This document shows positions 33,155 through 42,063 of a stretch of 64,000 nucleotides of DNA, piece after piece. The position numbers and the translations under genes were made by a program. A model generated the notes under the pieces. The model was not told the DNA's origin. It saw nothing but the letters and a program-made list of their open reading frames with translations, and did no database searches. Positions within the stretch are counted from its first letter, which is position 1; every line of letters begins with the position of its first letter. The stretch is from Jeotgalibacillus sp. R-1-5s-1. GTDB taxonomy: Bacteria; Bacillota; Bacilli; Bacillales; Jeotgalibacillaceae. Where the stretch lies: the NCBI RefSeq assembly GCF_004405105.1, contig NZ_SORW01000028.1:1-64000 (forward strand), given 5' to 3'.

Positions 33155-35794
33155 TTAGAATTGACTAAAATATTCTGATAGTCCGTTTTTAATTCCAACT
33201 GCAGCTTTTTGTCTGAAAGCAGGATCTCTTAATAGGGCTTCTTCTGTCGGATTAGACAGGAAGGCCAATTCAAGAAGAACACTTGGAAGCTGATTCATAC
33301 GGTTAACATAAAAGACTTCTTCTCGAACACCTCGATCGTAAGTGCCAATATTATAAACCATATGTTTATGAACAGATCTTGCTAAAGACAAGCTTCGTGG
33401 TCCGTTAAAGTTCACAGAAGCATTGTAAAATGTTGTGGATCCACGCGATGTACTTGAGAATGAATCTGCATGAATACTTACAAAAACATCGTAATCTGAA
33501 TTATTTGAGATCGCTGTACGCTCAGACAATTCAAGGAAGACGTCAGTGCTTCTTGTCATAAGAACCGTTGCACCTTCATTTTGAAGAAGAGTCTGTAAGC
33601 GTTTTGCAGTGTCAAGGACTACGGTTTTCTCATAAAGACCGGTTGCACCGATCGCACCTGAATCTGCACCACCATGGCCGGCATCAATAATTATTCTCTT
33701 TCCTGACAGACCAAACTGCATAATTTTTAATGTTACCCGGTCTGAATAATTACGTAATGTAAATGTATAGCCTGGTTTAAATGTAACTACAACCGTATTT
33801 GTTCCATTAGCATTTCTTGAATTTTGGATACTGTCGATTCCCGGAATGCTCTGAGTAGGCAATTGGGCATCTGTAAAGTCACCAGTAATCCGTAATTGAT
33901 TCGTTCCGGAAGTAGAGTAGGTTACATTAAAATTCGATGGTTTTACCCAATTAATGATTCCATTTCCATAAGCCGGAGCTGCGAGAATTTTGACGGATTG
34001 TGTAGAAGTTGAAGACGTTGGAATCCATCCTCTAACTCCTGCTGATGTTTCTACATTTAACCAGCTGCCGAGTGTCCCAAGTACTTGCAAACGATCGCTG
34101 ACAGGAGGCCTTGCAGCTACAGCATAAGTTGTACTTGCGCCTTTATAAACAACTGCCTGTCCGATTGTATAACGGTATTCATAAGACTTTCTAATTTCGA
34201 CTTCCTGAATCCATCCCGTTACACCTGTTGCAGTACGTACCTGGTACCATTGACTTCCATTTGTTGAATGAGACCCCGTTATGGTAACTTTTGTTCCAAA
34301 TGCAGGATAGTTAACAATTCTATATTGCGTGGATGCACCAGAGCGTATCACTGCATTTTTTGTTTGAACCGTTCTTTCTTCCCCAATGCCAGAAGAAGAC
34401 TCTTTGTTGGCAACAGAATGATGGAACCAGACTTCCTGACCGTTTCTAGTGGACATATACCAGAGGTCTGCCTGATTTCCATTCGTTTTAATAACATTCA
34501 GTTTTTCTCCTTCATTGGCTTTTTGGAGAATAGAATGTGATAAGGAAGGGCCGCTTCTGAGATTAGCATTATCAACGTTAATGACCATAACCTCTCCGGA
34601 AGCTTTTTCTGCAATTAGAAATGTTTCTTTGATCCACCCTGATACACCAGATGCTTCAATACGGTACCAGTTATCACCTAATGAATTATTAAATCTGTCA
34701 GTAATCTTTAAAGCTGTATTGAACTTGAGTTGAGAGACAACAGCGTATGCATCTGTGGCACCAGTTCTAACAGTTGCATTATCAGAAGAAGTATAGACAG
34801 TTGCGCCTTTAGCAAATTTATAGCTTTCGACTGGAAGGCTGCCTACAAATGCCTGGCTGTTAATCCATCCTCTTGAAGAGCCAAGATCTACGTTATACCA
34901 AAGCTGTCCATTGCCATTTGTATGCTCCCCTACTAACAATAGATTACTTCCGGCAGAAGCATATTGAATCAGTTTATAAGCATCAGATGCTCCTGTTCTA
35001 ATAGCTGCCTGTGACAATGAAACCGTTTTGTTTTGCGGATATTGCGTTTGAGCAGGTGGCTTGTATTCAGTTAAATCGGTAGACAATACCCAGCCCTGTA
35101 GTGTTTGAAGATCAACTCTGTACCACTTTTCTCCTGAAGCATTTGTAAACTCGAGAATAGCATTAACATGGGTACCTTTTGATAGTCTTGTTAGTTCCTT
35201 ATAACTTGAGGTTGCTCCACTTCTAACGATTACTGAGTCTTTGGCTACAGTAAATTTTTTGTTTATTTCTACTGGTGCTGCAGGTTGAGCAGGCGGAGGG
35301 CTGCTTTCGATTTTTTCAAGAAATGTTGAAATAACCCACCCAGTTACATTGTCATATGTAACTCTATACCACGTTTCGTTTGCAGCATTTTTAAAAACAT
35401 CAATGACGCTGACAACCTTATCTTTTGAAACTTTATCCAGAACCTTGTATGCTGTAGTCGCACCTGAACGTACATTCACATTATCTTCAGTCACTCTTGC
35501 CTGTTGTCCAATTAAATCATTACTTTTAAACTTGGAAGCAAGAGCCCATCCTTTTAATCCGGCAGTAGACACGTTATACCATTTTTCACCCAGAGAATTG
35601 GTGAATTCACCAACGACCTGATAAGACTGTCCTTTTTTGAGGTCTAATAATATCCGGTATTGGACGGTTGCACCACTATGTAAAGATGTATCCTCACTTA
35701 GTTCTATGCTCGCTGGGTAGTCATTGGCTGAAGTAATCGTTGGCAATAGAAAAAACATGGTGAGCAATAAAGATGCAACTGCTATTTTTTTCAC
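33155..35794 (-). CDS. N-acetylmuramoyl-L-alanine amidase with eight SH3b repeats
   Basis: An 879-residue exported autolysin. Signal peptide 1-23. Eight SH3b repeats run from about 26 to 600, most with the signature RSGATTAYKVL or a variant and a later WYxV...GW pair. Repeats six to eight are the most divergent. An AMIN-like beta domain follows (about 610-700). The amidase_3 domain (about 705-879) has the zinc ligands in IDAGHGG, GLYEKT and SIHAD, and the catalytic glutamate in LLELAFLSN. It cleaves the bond between muramic acid and L-alanine. The GTG start (35794) has RBS GGGGGG five bases before. It is the first gene of the amidase, SH3b, SpoIID set, which recalls B. subtilis lytC-lytB but with different targeting domains. 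Confidence 0.92.
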   Translation of the reverse strand: MKKIAVASLLLTMFFLLPTITSANDYPASIELSEDTSLHSGATVQYRILLDLKKGQSYQVVGEFTNSLGEKWYNVSTAGLKGWALASKFKSNDLIGQQARVTEDNVNVRSGATTAYKVLDKVSKDKVVSVIDVFKNAANETWYRVTYDNVTGWVISTFLEKIESSPPPAQPAAPVEINKKFTVAKDSVIVRSGATSSYKELTRLSKGTHVNAILEFTNASGEKWYRVDLQTLQGWVLSTDLTEYKPPAQTQYPQNKTVSLSQAAIRTGASDAYKLIQYASAGSNLLLVGEHTNGNGQLWYNVDLGSSRGWINSQAFVGSLPVESYKFAKGATVYTSSDNATVRTGATDAYAVVSQLKFNTALKITDRFNNSLGDNWYRIEASGVSGWIKETFLIAEKASGEVMVINVDNANLRSGPSLSHSILQKANEGEKLNVIKTNGNQADLWYMSTRNGQEVWFHHSVANKESSSGIGEERTVQTKNAVIRSGASTQYRIVNYPAFGTKVTITGSHSTNGSQWYQVRTATGVTGWIQEVEIRKSYEYRYTIGQAVVYKGASTTYAVAARPPVSDRLQVLGTLGSWLNVETSAGVRGWIPTSSTSTQSVKILAAPAYGNGIINWVKPSNFNVTYSTSGTNQLRITGDFTDAQLPTQSIPGIDSIQNSRNANGTNTVVVTFKPGYTFTLRNYSDRVTLKIMQFGLSGKRIIIDAGHGGADSGAIGATGLYEKTVVLDTAKRLQTLLQNEGATVLMTRSTDVFLELSERTAISNNSDYDVFVSIHADSFSSTSRGSTTFYNASVNFNGPRSLSLARSVHKHMVYNIGTYDRGVREEVFYVNRMNQLPSVLLELAFLSNPTEEALLRDPAFRQKAAVGIKNGLSEYFSQF

Positions 35795-36162
35795 ATAATC
35801 CCCCCAATTGAATAGTTAGCATCATTTTCTTAATGAAAATAATACTAAATTAGGATTTTAGATTAATCCTAAGGAATATTTTAATGCACAAAATAGGGGG
35901 AAACAAGGGTTTTTTTGAAGTATAAGTGACAAACTAGGTTATTTTGACTATTACAACCTATAAGAAACCAGTAATATCAAGGGCGTTAAAAATATTTAAA
36001 TTTTTCTTTTATTTGTAAAATAGTCGTATAAACCTAAATTAAAAAATGTGATTGAGGAAGTGATGATGGTTGTTAATCGAATATAGTTTTAATTATAAGC
36101 AGAATCATTTACTTCCAAAAAATGCGTATTATCTTTTTATACTTACAAGGAATTAAAACGTA
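35795..36162. other. A/T-rich intergenic region upstream of the amidase gene
   Basis: About 370 bases with no supported gene. It holds the amidase promoter region. The clearest element is an inverted repeat, TTAGGATT at 35850-35857 and AATCCTAA at 35865-35872 with a seven-base spacer, about 55-80 bases before the GTG start and so well placed for an operator. I could not assign a convincing SigD or SigA promoter. Confidence 0.5.
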
Positions 36163-36200
36163 AAAAAAACAGAACATTCCTTGACGGAAATGTCCTGCTT
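36163..36200 (-). terminator. Probable terminator after the LCP gene
   Basis: On the minus strand CAGGACATTTCC and GGAATGTTCTG pair with one bulged base, followed by eight T residues. It lies just past the LCP stop codon. Confidence 0.75.
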
Positions 36201-36206
36201 TTTAAA

Positions 36207-37262
36207 TTAATAATCGCTATCCGCATCTTCAGTTTCAGAGTCGGAGTTCTCCTGATCTTCAGAAGCATACGAAGACCTTGCTGTTCCAAGTGTTTCTTCG
36301 AAAGAGTTTTCTATTTCTTCAAGAGAGTATTCATCTGCCTGATAGAAAAACGTTCCTTCAACATACAATTCGTTCACATCGAGAGTTAACTGTTCAATTC
36401 TGGTATTCTTTAAATCAGAGTACAATTGGAAAAATTCCATGAATTTCCTCGGGCGGATATTTGTTTGAACGTTATTTCCAAGATCCTCGATTACATCGCC
36501 CACTCGTGTGATACTTGATACACTCACTGCCTTATCAACAATGGCTTTAACAACCTCCTGTTGACGTTCTGTCCGCCCTATGTCACCTTGGGGGTCATCC
36601 TTTCTCATACGAACATAAGCAAGGGCTTCACGTCCGTCCAGCTCTGCGCTTCCTTCACTAAATGTTTTCCACTGTTGTGGATCTGCTAATTGTGCACGAA
36701 ATGTAAAGGGGATATCGACCTCCACACCATCAAATGTATCAACAACATCTACAAAGCCGTCAAAGTTTGTTTCTACATAATAATCTACCGGAACGTTTGT
36801 TAATTCATTCACCGCATCAACCGTTCCTTGTATATCTCCAAAGCTGTAAGAATGGGCTATTTTGTCTTCATAACCGAGTTCATCAATATAAACGAGTGTA
36901 TCCCGGGGGATACTTAACATTTTTATTTCTTCCTTTTTAGGATTTACAGCCATGTACAGCAGTACGTCAGAGCGTCCATTAGTGTCATCCTGATTTTCAA
37001 CCCCAACCAGTAACACAGTAAACGGCTCTTCTGACACTTTTATTTCTTTATCAGGATCGTTTGAACCACGTGTTGGTTCGATTTCTTTATATATTTTCTC
37101 TGAAGCTTCCTGAGCTTGCGTATATACATTATAGAAATATACTGAGCCTATGGCAAAAATCGACAAAGCTAAAATCAAAGAGCTGTATAAAAAAATCCGC
37201 AATCTTTTACGTCTTTTGTTTTTTTTCTGTCTCGTGATGACATACTTCGGGGGTTTATTCAT
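36207..37262 (-). CDS. LytR-CpsA-Psr (LCP) family wall-polymer ligase, TagV/TagU-like
   Basis: About 351 residues from the ATG at 37262 (RBS AGAGGA seven bases before). The frame is open to 37346 but lacks a ribosome site. A very basic cytoplasmic start (RQKKNKRRKRLR) is followed by one membrane helix (about 25-45). The LCP domain has the polyprenyl-phosphate-binding arginines and acids (NGRSDVLL, SIPRDT, YVRMRKDDPQGDIGRTERQQ). The tail is acidic, serine-rich and disordered. LCP enzymes transfer undecaprenyl-linked polymers to peptidoglycan. Likely substrates are teichoic acid and the polysaccharide encoded at 16-31 kb. By position beside yvyE it matches B. subtilis tagV (yvhJ). Confidence 0.9.
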   Translation of the reverse strand: MNKPPKYVITRQKKNKRRKRLRIFLYSSLILALSIFAIGSVYFYNVYTQAQEASEKIYKEIEPTRGSNDPDKEIKVSEEPFTVLLVGVENQDDTNGRSDVLLYMAVNPKKEEIKMLSIPRDTLVYIDELGYEDKIAHSYSFGDIQGTVDAVNELTNVPVDYYVETNFDGFVDVVDTFDGVEVDIPFTFRAQLADPQQWKTFSEGSAELDGREALAYVRMRKDDPQGDIGRTERQQEVVKAIVDKAVSVSSITRVGDVIEDLGNNVQTNIRPRKFMEFFQLYSDLKNTRIEQLTLDVNELYVEGTFFYQADEYSLEEIENSFEETLGTARSSYASEDQENSDSETEDADSDY

Positions 37263-37354
37263 ATAAATCCTCTTTTCATAACAAATTGTCCATTTTACTA
37301 TCATACTGTACTTTAAAGCAGTAATAAACCCAAAAACAATCAACAATTTTGTTA

Positions 37355-38005
37355 CTATTCTGTTTCATTCACATTGAGGTTATGATCCAGATAAACAGAT
37401 TCTCCAATTGAAATGTCACTTTGACCATTCGTCATCTCCGTCATCCATTCGACAAATTCCTCCACGTCACCCTCTTCAACATAGGCATCGACGGCTACTG
37501 CTTCGAGGTAACGGATCTCTTTTAATGGATACTTTGATGAACGGACTTCATTTTCCACTTTTCCGAGCCAGGTGTAATCAATATTGGTTGTGACAACACG
37601 GTTTAACGATCTTTCCACGACTCCTGCAGCTGACAAGCCTTCTGTAACAGCTTTACCGTAAGCGCGAATTAAACCGCCTCCTCCGAGTTTGATTCCCCCA
37701 AAATAACGGGTGACAACAACCGTTGTATCTTTTAATTCCCGCTTTTTCAGAACTTCAAGCATCGGAACACCCGCTGTACCGGATGGTTCGCCATCATCAT
37801 TCGCTTTTTGGATCTGGTCGTGCTCACCGATCATATAAGCAGAGCAGTTATGGTTAGCCGTTGGATGGAGTTTTTTTATCTTTTGTATAAACGCCTGTGC
37901 GTCTTCCTCTGATTCAGTTCTTTCCAGATACGTAATAAAGCGTGACTTTTGAATGGTGATCTCACTTTCGCTGTATCCGCTAACGGTTAAATACTTTTTT
38001 AGCAT
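37355..38005 (-). CDS. yvyE: YigZ/IMPACT-family protein YvyE
   Basis: About 216 residues. It has the UPF0029/IMPACT N-terminal domain (KSRFITYLERTESEEDAQAFI, HPTANHNCSAYMIG, DDGEPSGTAGVPML, VVVTRYFGGIKLGGGGLIRAYGKA) and a ferredoxin-like C-terminal domain. YigZ-family proteins are linked to translation control; the exact function is open. Start: GGAG sits only two bases from an ATG at 38014 but 11 from the one at 38005. The latter yields MLKKYLTVSG, which matches the family start as I recall it. It is divergent from degS, as in B. subtilis. Confidence 0.9.
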   Translation of the reverse strand: MLKKYLTVSGYSESEITIQKSRFITYLERTESEEDAQAFIQKIKKLHPTANHNCSAYMIGEHDQIQKANDDGEPSGTAGVPMLEVLKKRELKDTTVVVTRYFGGIKLGGGGLIRAYGKAVTEGLSAAGVVERSLNRVVTTNIDYTWLGKVENEVRSSKYPLKEIRYLEAVAVDAYVEEGDVEEFVEWMTEMTNGQSDISIGESVYLDHNLNVNETE

Positions 38006-38014
38006 TTGTGTCAT

Positions 38015-38338
38015 AACTCCTTAATTCGTGACCTTTTATTACGCCATTATAACAAGAAATAGAGGTGTTCGTCATTTTTTGCAATGATGAAACAAAGGTG
38101 AAATGTCATATGCGTCAATTGTAATGCAACTTTAATATCGCGACAAAATGATGATGTTATAATGAATAAGGTCTCACTCATGAGGTGAGGCTTATATAAA
38201 TATATTGAAATAACAAAAAGAACACCTATTTTCGACATGTGGTGGTGCGAAAGTTTATTCTTCACAATACTTTCAATTTTACAGGTTTAACAGTATAATT
38301 TTTTGTAAAGATATGATAATGAGGAAGGAGTCTGGCAT
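38015..38338. promoter_or_regulatory. Divergent promoter region between yvyE and degS
   Basis: About 320 bases without a supported gene. A TATAAT at 38294-38299 with a weak -35 (TTTCAA) 17 bases before is a plausible degS promoter. An imperfect CTCAC/GTGAG inverted repeat lies near 38170-38190. Open frames crossing the region are short and have no RBS. Confidence 0.45.
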
Positions 38339-39478
38339 GTGTCCGCAAACAGTATAGATACCCAAATGCTTGATACGATTCTGGGTAAAATGATCGAGAC
38401 TGTGGACCGTAGTAAGTCAGAAATTTTTGAGATAGGTGAACAAACCAGGAGCGATTACGATCTGCTGGTCAACGAACTTGCATTGATCCGTGAAAAAATA
38501 ACCAACGTTATTTATATTGGAGACGATCTGGAGCGGCGATCCCGCTTTGCCAGAAAACGTCTGGCAGAGGTAAGTCACCACTTTAAAGATTTTTCTGAAG
38601 AACAGGTCCGACAGGCGTACGAAACGGCGCACGACCTCCAGATGAAACTCTCTGTTAACCGACAAGAAGAAAAACAGCTGAGAGAACGAAGAGATGATCT
38701 TGAGCGCCGATTACTGGGCATGGTCGAAACCATTGAACGTGCAGAGAATCTTGTCACCCAGATTACCGTTGTTTTAACCTATTTGAACAGTGATTTAAAA
38801 CAGGTGGGGGCAGCTTTACAGGATGCCAAACAGAAACAGGAATTCGGGATGCAGATTATTGAAGCACAGGAAGAAGAACGTAAACGACTTTCCCGGGAAA
38901 TACATGACGGGCCTGCCCAGATGATGGCGAACGTACTGATGCGTTCAGACCTCATTGAACGGGTGTATAAAGAAAAAGGCGCTGATCAAGCGATTGCCGA
39001 GATTAAAAGTCTCAAAAAAAATGTTCGGGCTGCTTTATCCGAGGTGCGAAGAATCATCTATGACCTGCGTCCAATGGCATTGGATGACCTTGGTCTGATT
39101 CCTACCCTCAGAAAGTACCTGAGTTCTATCGAAGAATATAGCAATGGTACTAAATTGACCTTCACACAGGTTGGGGAGGATTCCAGACTGGATGCTAAGT
39201 ATGAGGTTTCCCTCTTCCGGTTAATCCAGGAATCCGTTCAAAATGCGATTAAGCATGCTGAAGCAAAAGAAGTAGCGGTCAAAGTTGAAATCCGCCGCGA
39301 CTCGATTACAGCTGTTATTAAAGATGATGGCAAAGGCTTTGATCCAACCGAAAAGAAACAGGGCTCCTTTGGTCTTGTCGGTATGAAGGAACGGGTAGAA
39401 CTTATTGCAGGAAAACTGACAGTTAATTCAAACGCAGGAAAAGGCACCACCATTATCATCCAGGTGCCATTACAGTAA
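38339..39478 (+). CDS. degS: Sensor histidine kinase DegS
   Basis: A 379-residue cytoplasmic kinase without membrane segments. An N-terminal sensor and coiled-coil region (about 1-175) is followed by the HisKA_3 dimerisation segment with the phosphoacceptor H189 in [12 protein letters not shown], the same residue number as in B. subtilis DegS. The HATPase domain has [21 protein letters not shown] and [12 protein letters not shown]. DegS phosphorylates DegU. The start is GTG 38339 with GGAAGGAG eight bases before; an out-of-frame ATG overlaps it. It is followed 20 bases later by degU. Confidence 0.95.
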   Translation: MSANSIDTQMLDTILGKMIETVDRSKSEIFEIGEQTRSDYDLLVNELALIREKITNVIYIGDDLERRSRFARKRLAEVSHHFKDFSEEQVRQAYETAHDLQMKLSVNRQEEKQLRERRDDLERRLLGMVETIERAENLVTQITVVLTYLNSDLKQVGAALQDAKQKQEFGMQIIEAQEEERKRLSREIHDGPAQMMANVLMRSDLIERVYKEKGADQAIAEIKSLKKNVRAALSEVRRIIYDLRPMALDDLGLIPTLRKYLSSIEEYSNGTKLTFTQVGEDSRLDAKYEVSLFRLIQESVQNAIKHAEAKEVAVKVEIRRDSITAVIKDDGKGFDPTEKKQGSFGLVGMKERVELIAGKLTVNSNAGKGTTIIIQVPLQ

Positions 39479-39498
39479 AGATTGAGGGGGAACCAACC

Positions 39499-40173
39499 AT
39501 GACTAAAATTCTAATTGTTGATGATCACCAGCTATTCCGCGAAGGCGTAAAACGCATTCTTGATTTCGAAGAAACATTTGAAATTGTTGGTGAAGGTGAA
39601 GACGGTTCACAGGTCATCGAGCTTTATGAAGAATACAACCCTGATGTTGTATTAATGGATATTAACATGCCGGAAGTAAACGGTGTAGAAGCAACAGCGA
39701 AGTTAACAGACCGTTACTCAGACGCAAAAGTCATCATCCTGTCCATTCATGATGATGAAAACTATGTATCCCATGCACTTAAATCAGGTGCTTTAGGTTA
39801 TATGCTGAAGGAAATGGATTCAGAAGCACTGATTGATGCCATTAAAACCGTTGCAGAAGGTGGGTCTTATCTTCACCCGAAAGTAACCGTAAACCTTGTC
39901 AATGAATTCCGCCGCCTTGCCGAAGCTGAATTCACAGGTAACTTCCAGCAGGTAGAAGTACGCCGTCCACTTCACCTTCTTACTAAGCGTGAGTGCGAAG
40001 TGCTGCAGATGCTTGCAGATGGTAAAAGTAACCGCGGAATTGGAGAAGGGCTTTATATCTCTGAGAAGACAGTTAAGAACCACGTAAGTAATATTCTTCA
40101 GAAAATGAATGTAAACGACCGTACTCAGGCTGTTGTAACAGCAATCAAGAACGGCTGGGTAGAGGTACGATAA
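39499..40173 (+). CDS. degU: Response regulator DegU
   Basis: A 224-residue NarL-type regulator. The receiver domain (1-120) has the acidic pocket VDDHQ, phosphoacceptor D54 in VLMDINMP and the lysine in MLKEMD. The LuxR-type helix-turn-helix (about 160-220) has [40 protein letters not shown]. DegU controls secreted enzymes, competence, motility and poly-gamma-glutamate in B. subtilis. Here it lies between wall genes and the competence/flagellar genes. RBS TTGAGGGGG. A clear terminator follows. Confidence 0.96.
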   Translation: MTKILIVDDHQLFREGVKRILDFEETFEIVGEGEDGSQVIELYEEYNPDVVLMDINMPEVNGVEATAKLTDRYSDAKVIILSIHDDENYVSHALKSGALGYMLKEMDSEALIDAIKTVAEGGSYLHPKVTVNLVNEFRRLAEAEFTGNFQQVEVRRPLHLLTKRECEVLQMLADGKSNRGIGEGLYISEKTVKNHVSNILQKMNVNDRTQAVVTAIKNGWVEVR

Positions 40174-40175
40174 TT

Positions 40176-40203
40176 TAAAAACCGCCTGAGGGCGGTTTTT
40201 TAT
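40176..40203 (+). terminator. Terminator after degU
   Basis: Arms AAAAACCGCC (40177-40186) and GGCGGTTTTT (40191-40200) around a TGAG loop, followed by TTATTTT. Confidence 0.93.
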
Positions 40204-40228
40204 TTTGGGGTTGGATGGAGGAATGGAG

Positions 40229-40445
40229 AGTTGTCGTAAGAGGTGACATTTATGTCGATCGCACACTTTTTTCTGTTACTAGCCGCTCTGTTATTGTCGA
40301 TCCTGATTCCAGTAAAGGCGGAATGGTTGTAACGGCCTGTATTTCTGTCAATCGCGAGCCGTTTTCTGTTGATAGCGGCAGCAAATACGACGTAATGCTG
40401 GTCCGGTTTGTCGTAAGGACTCTTGTGTGCTCGCGTGTCAATCAA
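40229..40445. repeat. Degenerate intergenic array with 21-bp spacing, consensus near TGTCRATNGCG
   Basis: Copies of a TGTCGAT-like core begin at 40232, 40253, 40274 and 40295. After a disturbed stretch they resume at 40346, 40367, 40388 and 40409, and a last copy lies at 40436. Within each run the spacing is exactly 21 bases. Between cores the sequence is poorly conserved, often ending GCGAGCC or GCGGC. The array fills the gap between the converging degU and treR transcripts. A 98-codon open frame over it follows from the spacing being a multiple of three. No function is known to me. Confidence 0.6.
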
Positions 40446-40461
40446 ATGGTCATTCAAATAA

Positions 40462-40491
40462 CAAAAAACCGCCATTTCAGCGGTTTTTTTA
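40462..40491 (-). terminator. Terminator after treR
   Basis: Arms AAAAAACCGC and GCGGTTTTTT with a seven-base loop. T runs are present in both directions, so it could also stop transcripts from the degU side. Confidence 0.88.
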
Positions 40492-40522
40492 AATGTAAAG
40501 TAGATTTATAATTGCCGTTATA

Positions 40523-41242
40523 TTATTTCCTACGCCTTGCAAAATCAACGAATTTAAATTTATCGAGGCGGTGTCGTGATTCTGTATATTGGAAGATGGT
40601 TGTGTCCTCAAGGTGCACGAAGTTTCTTACGAGCACGATATGACTGTAGCCGTTCAAATCAAGCAGTGCCCGATCTTCGTCTGTTGCCGGTTCAACTGTG
40701 ATTTCCTTTTTTGCGTAAGAAATACTTAACCCCAATTTACCTTCTAGATAGGAGTAAATAGAATCTGCGCAGATTTCTTCTGTTAAAGAAGGGACATGGG
40801 ACTGAAGGATCCAGTCTTTATCGAGGATCACGCGTTCTCCCTGAACGGTTCGTGTTCGTGTGACTTCCCATACAAGTGACTGACTTGGAGACTCGAGCTG
40901 CTGTGAAAGCCACTCTGATGTCTCGTTCAGTGCCAGATGATGAACCGTTGTCTGGATATCGCGCCCAAGTGATTCCTGAATTTCTTTAAAGCTGACAAGT
41001 CCGGTAACCGGGAACGTCATTTTACTAATATCGAGTACGAGAGAGCCTTTACCCTGCATTTTTTGTATGAATCCGTTTTGAGATAATAGTGTAAGCGCTT
41101 TCCTTATTGTCTCGCGGGAAGTGTCAAAACGCTCACACAGTTCATGTTCTGATGGTAGAAGTGAGTTAGGTTTGAATACTCCGTTTTCTATCTCATTTGA
41201 GAGTTCTTGAAAAATGTTCATATATTTATTTGTTGTTGCCAT
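40523..41242 (-). CDS. treR: Trehalose operon repressor TreR (GntR/HutC family)
   Basis: A 239-residue regulator. The N-terminal winged helix (about 5-70) has LPSEHELCERFDTSRETIRKALTLLSQNG. The C-terminal UTRA ligand domain (about 90-235) has ILDKDWILQSHVP and the ending HRLDKFKFVDFARRRK, typical of TreR. It should repress treP-treA and respond to trehalose 6-phosphate. It is separated from treA by a lipoprotein gene on the other strand, unlike the treP-treA-treR operon of B. subtilis, so it must have its own promoter. Confidence 0.9.
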   Translation of the reverse strand: MATTNKYMNIFQELSNEIENGVFKPNSLLPSEHELCERFDTSRETIRKALTLLSQNGFIQKMQGKGSLVLDISKMTFPVTGLVSFKEIQESLGRDIQTTVHHLALNETSEWLSQQLESPSQSLVWEVTRTRTVQGERVILDKDWILQSHVPSLTEEICADSIYSYLEGKLGLSISYAKKEITVEPATDEDRALLDLNGYSHIVLVRNFVHLEDTTIFQYTESRHRLDKFKFVDFARRRK

Positions 41243-41263
41243 TTATATCACCCTTATTTATTG

Positions 41264-41275
41264 TATCATATGATA
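41264..41275. promoter_or_regulatory. Palindrome upstream of treR
   Basis: TATCATATGATA is a perfect 12-base palindrome 22 bases before the treR start, in the gap shared with the divergent lipoprotein gene. It could be an operator for TreR autoregulation or part of a -10 region. It differs from the TGTATATACA site upstream of treP. Confidence 0.4.
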
Positions 41276-41343
41276 GTGGGCTTTATTAGGTAAATGTAAG
41301 GGAATTTCCTTTAATTTTCATAGCAGAGAGGACGGTTTATTTT

Positions 41344-41928
41344 ATGAAAACATCATGGAAAACACTGCTGGGTTCCGGTCTGCTTGTATTGGCTCTGGCA
41401 GGATGCAGTGAAGATAGTGAAGAACAAAATGCTAATTCCGTGGCAGATGGACAGACGGGCCAGGGGGCAGGTCAGGAAACGCACTCCGGTGAGGGAGGCA
41501 TCGAATCTGAAACAGGCATTACACTTGATTCTGAAGGCAATGTCCGGGAAGCAGAAGATGTACCTGCCGAGGTTGAAGAAGAAGTGAACGCCGTGTTTGA
41601 TCAATATATAGAAACCTTTAACAATGAGGATCTGGAAGGATACCTTGACCTTCTTTTATATAGCGATGATTATTATAACGAAGAAGAAGAGCGAACAGCT
41701 GTGGGAGATGTATTTCAGCAATTCGATGTAAACCGCACTGTTGTTGAGAAAACGATCAGCGGATATGAAGACGGCGTTGCAGAAATGTTTGCAAACCTCG
41801 AGCTGACTACGATTGACCCGTCGTCAGGCACAGAGGTTACGCGAGGCGGACGTCAGGTGACGATTTTGCGCGAAACAGACGAAGGCTGGAAAATCGCGTC
41901 GATTCAATTTATTGCTTCTCCGGAATGA
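41344..41928 (+). CDS. Lipoprotein with NTF2-like domain
   Basis: A 194-residue protein. The signal peptide ends in the lipobox LALAGC, giving a lipid-anchored Cys at residue 21. A low-complexity acidic, glycine and glutamine-rich linker (about 22-75) leads to a C-terminal domain (about 78-190; VNAVFDQYIETFNNEDLEGYLDLL ... GWKIASIQF) with the pattern of NTF2/SnoaL-like folds. Specific function is unknown. It sits between treR and treA on the opposite strand, with its own terminator, so a link with trehalose use is not evident. RBS GAGAGGACGG is weak to moderate. Confidence 0.82.
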   Translation: MKTSWKTLLGSGLLVLALAGCSEDSEEQNANSVADGQTGQGAGQETHSGEGGIESETGITLDSEGNVREAEDVPAEVEEEVNAVFDQYIETFNNEDLEGYLDLLLYSDDYYNEEEERTAVGDVFQQFDVNRTVVEKTISGYEDGVAEMFANLELTTIDPSSGTEVTRGGRQVTILRETDEGWKIASIQFIASPE

Positions 41929-42012
41929 ATGGGGAATGAACATATTTCCTGGGAAATGATGACTTGTTTTGCAGAAGTTTAAGTGCTCAAGGTTAAATAA
42001 TATAAATTTACA

Positions 42013-42053
42013 ATAAAGGCAGTGCAACTCGTTTTGAGTTGCACTGCCTTTTA
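42013..42053. terminator. Bidirectional terminator between lipoprotein gene and treA
   Basis: Perfect 16-base arms (42015-42030 and 42036-42051) with a GTTTT loop and A/T runs at each side. It serves the two converging genes. Confidence 0.93.
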
Positions 42054-42063
42054 AGTTAATGAA

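Noticed and set aside
40215-40511. Open frame of 98 codons between degU and treR
   Set aside because: It spans the 21-bp repeat array, whose period is a multiple of three and so keeps frames open, and runs through the treR terminator. It gives no recognisable protein and the GGATGGAG before it is weak evidence on its own.
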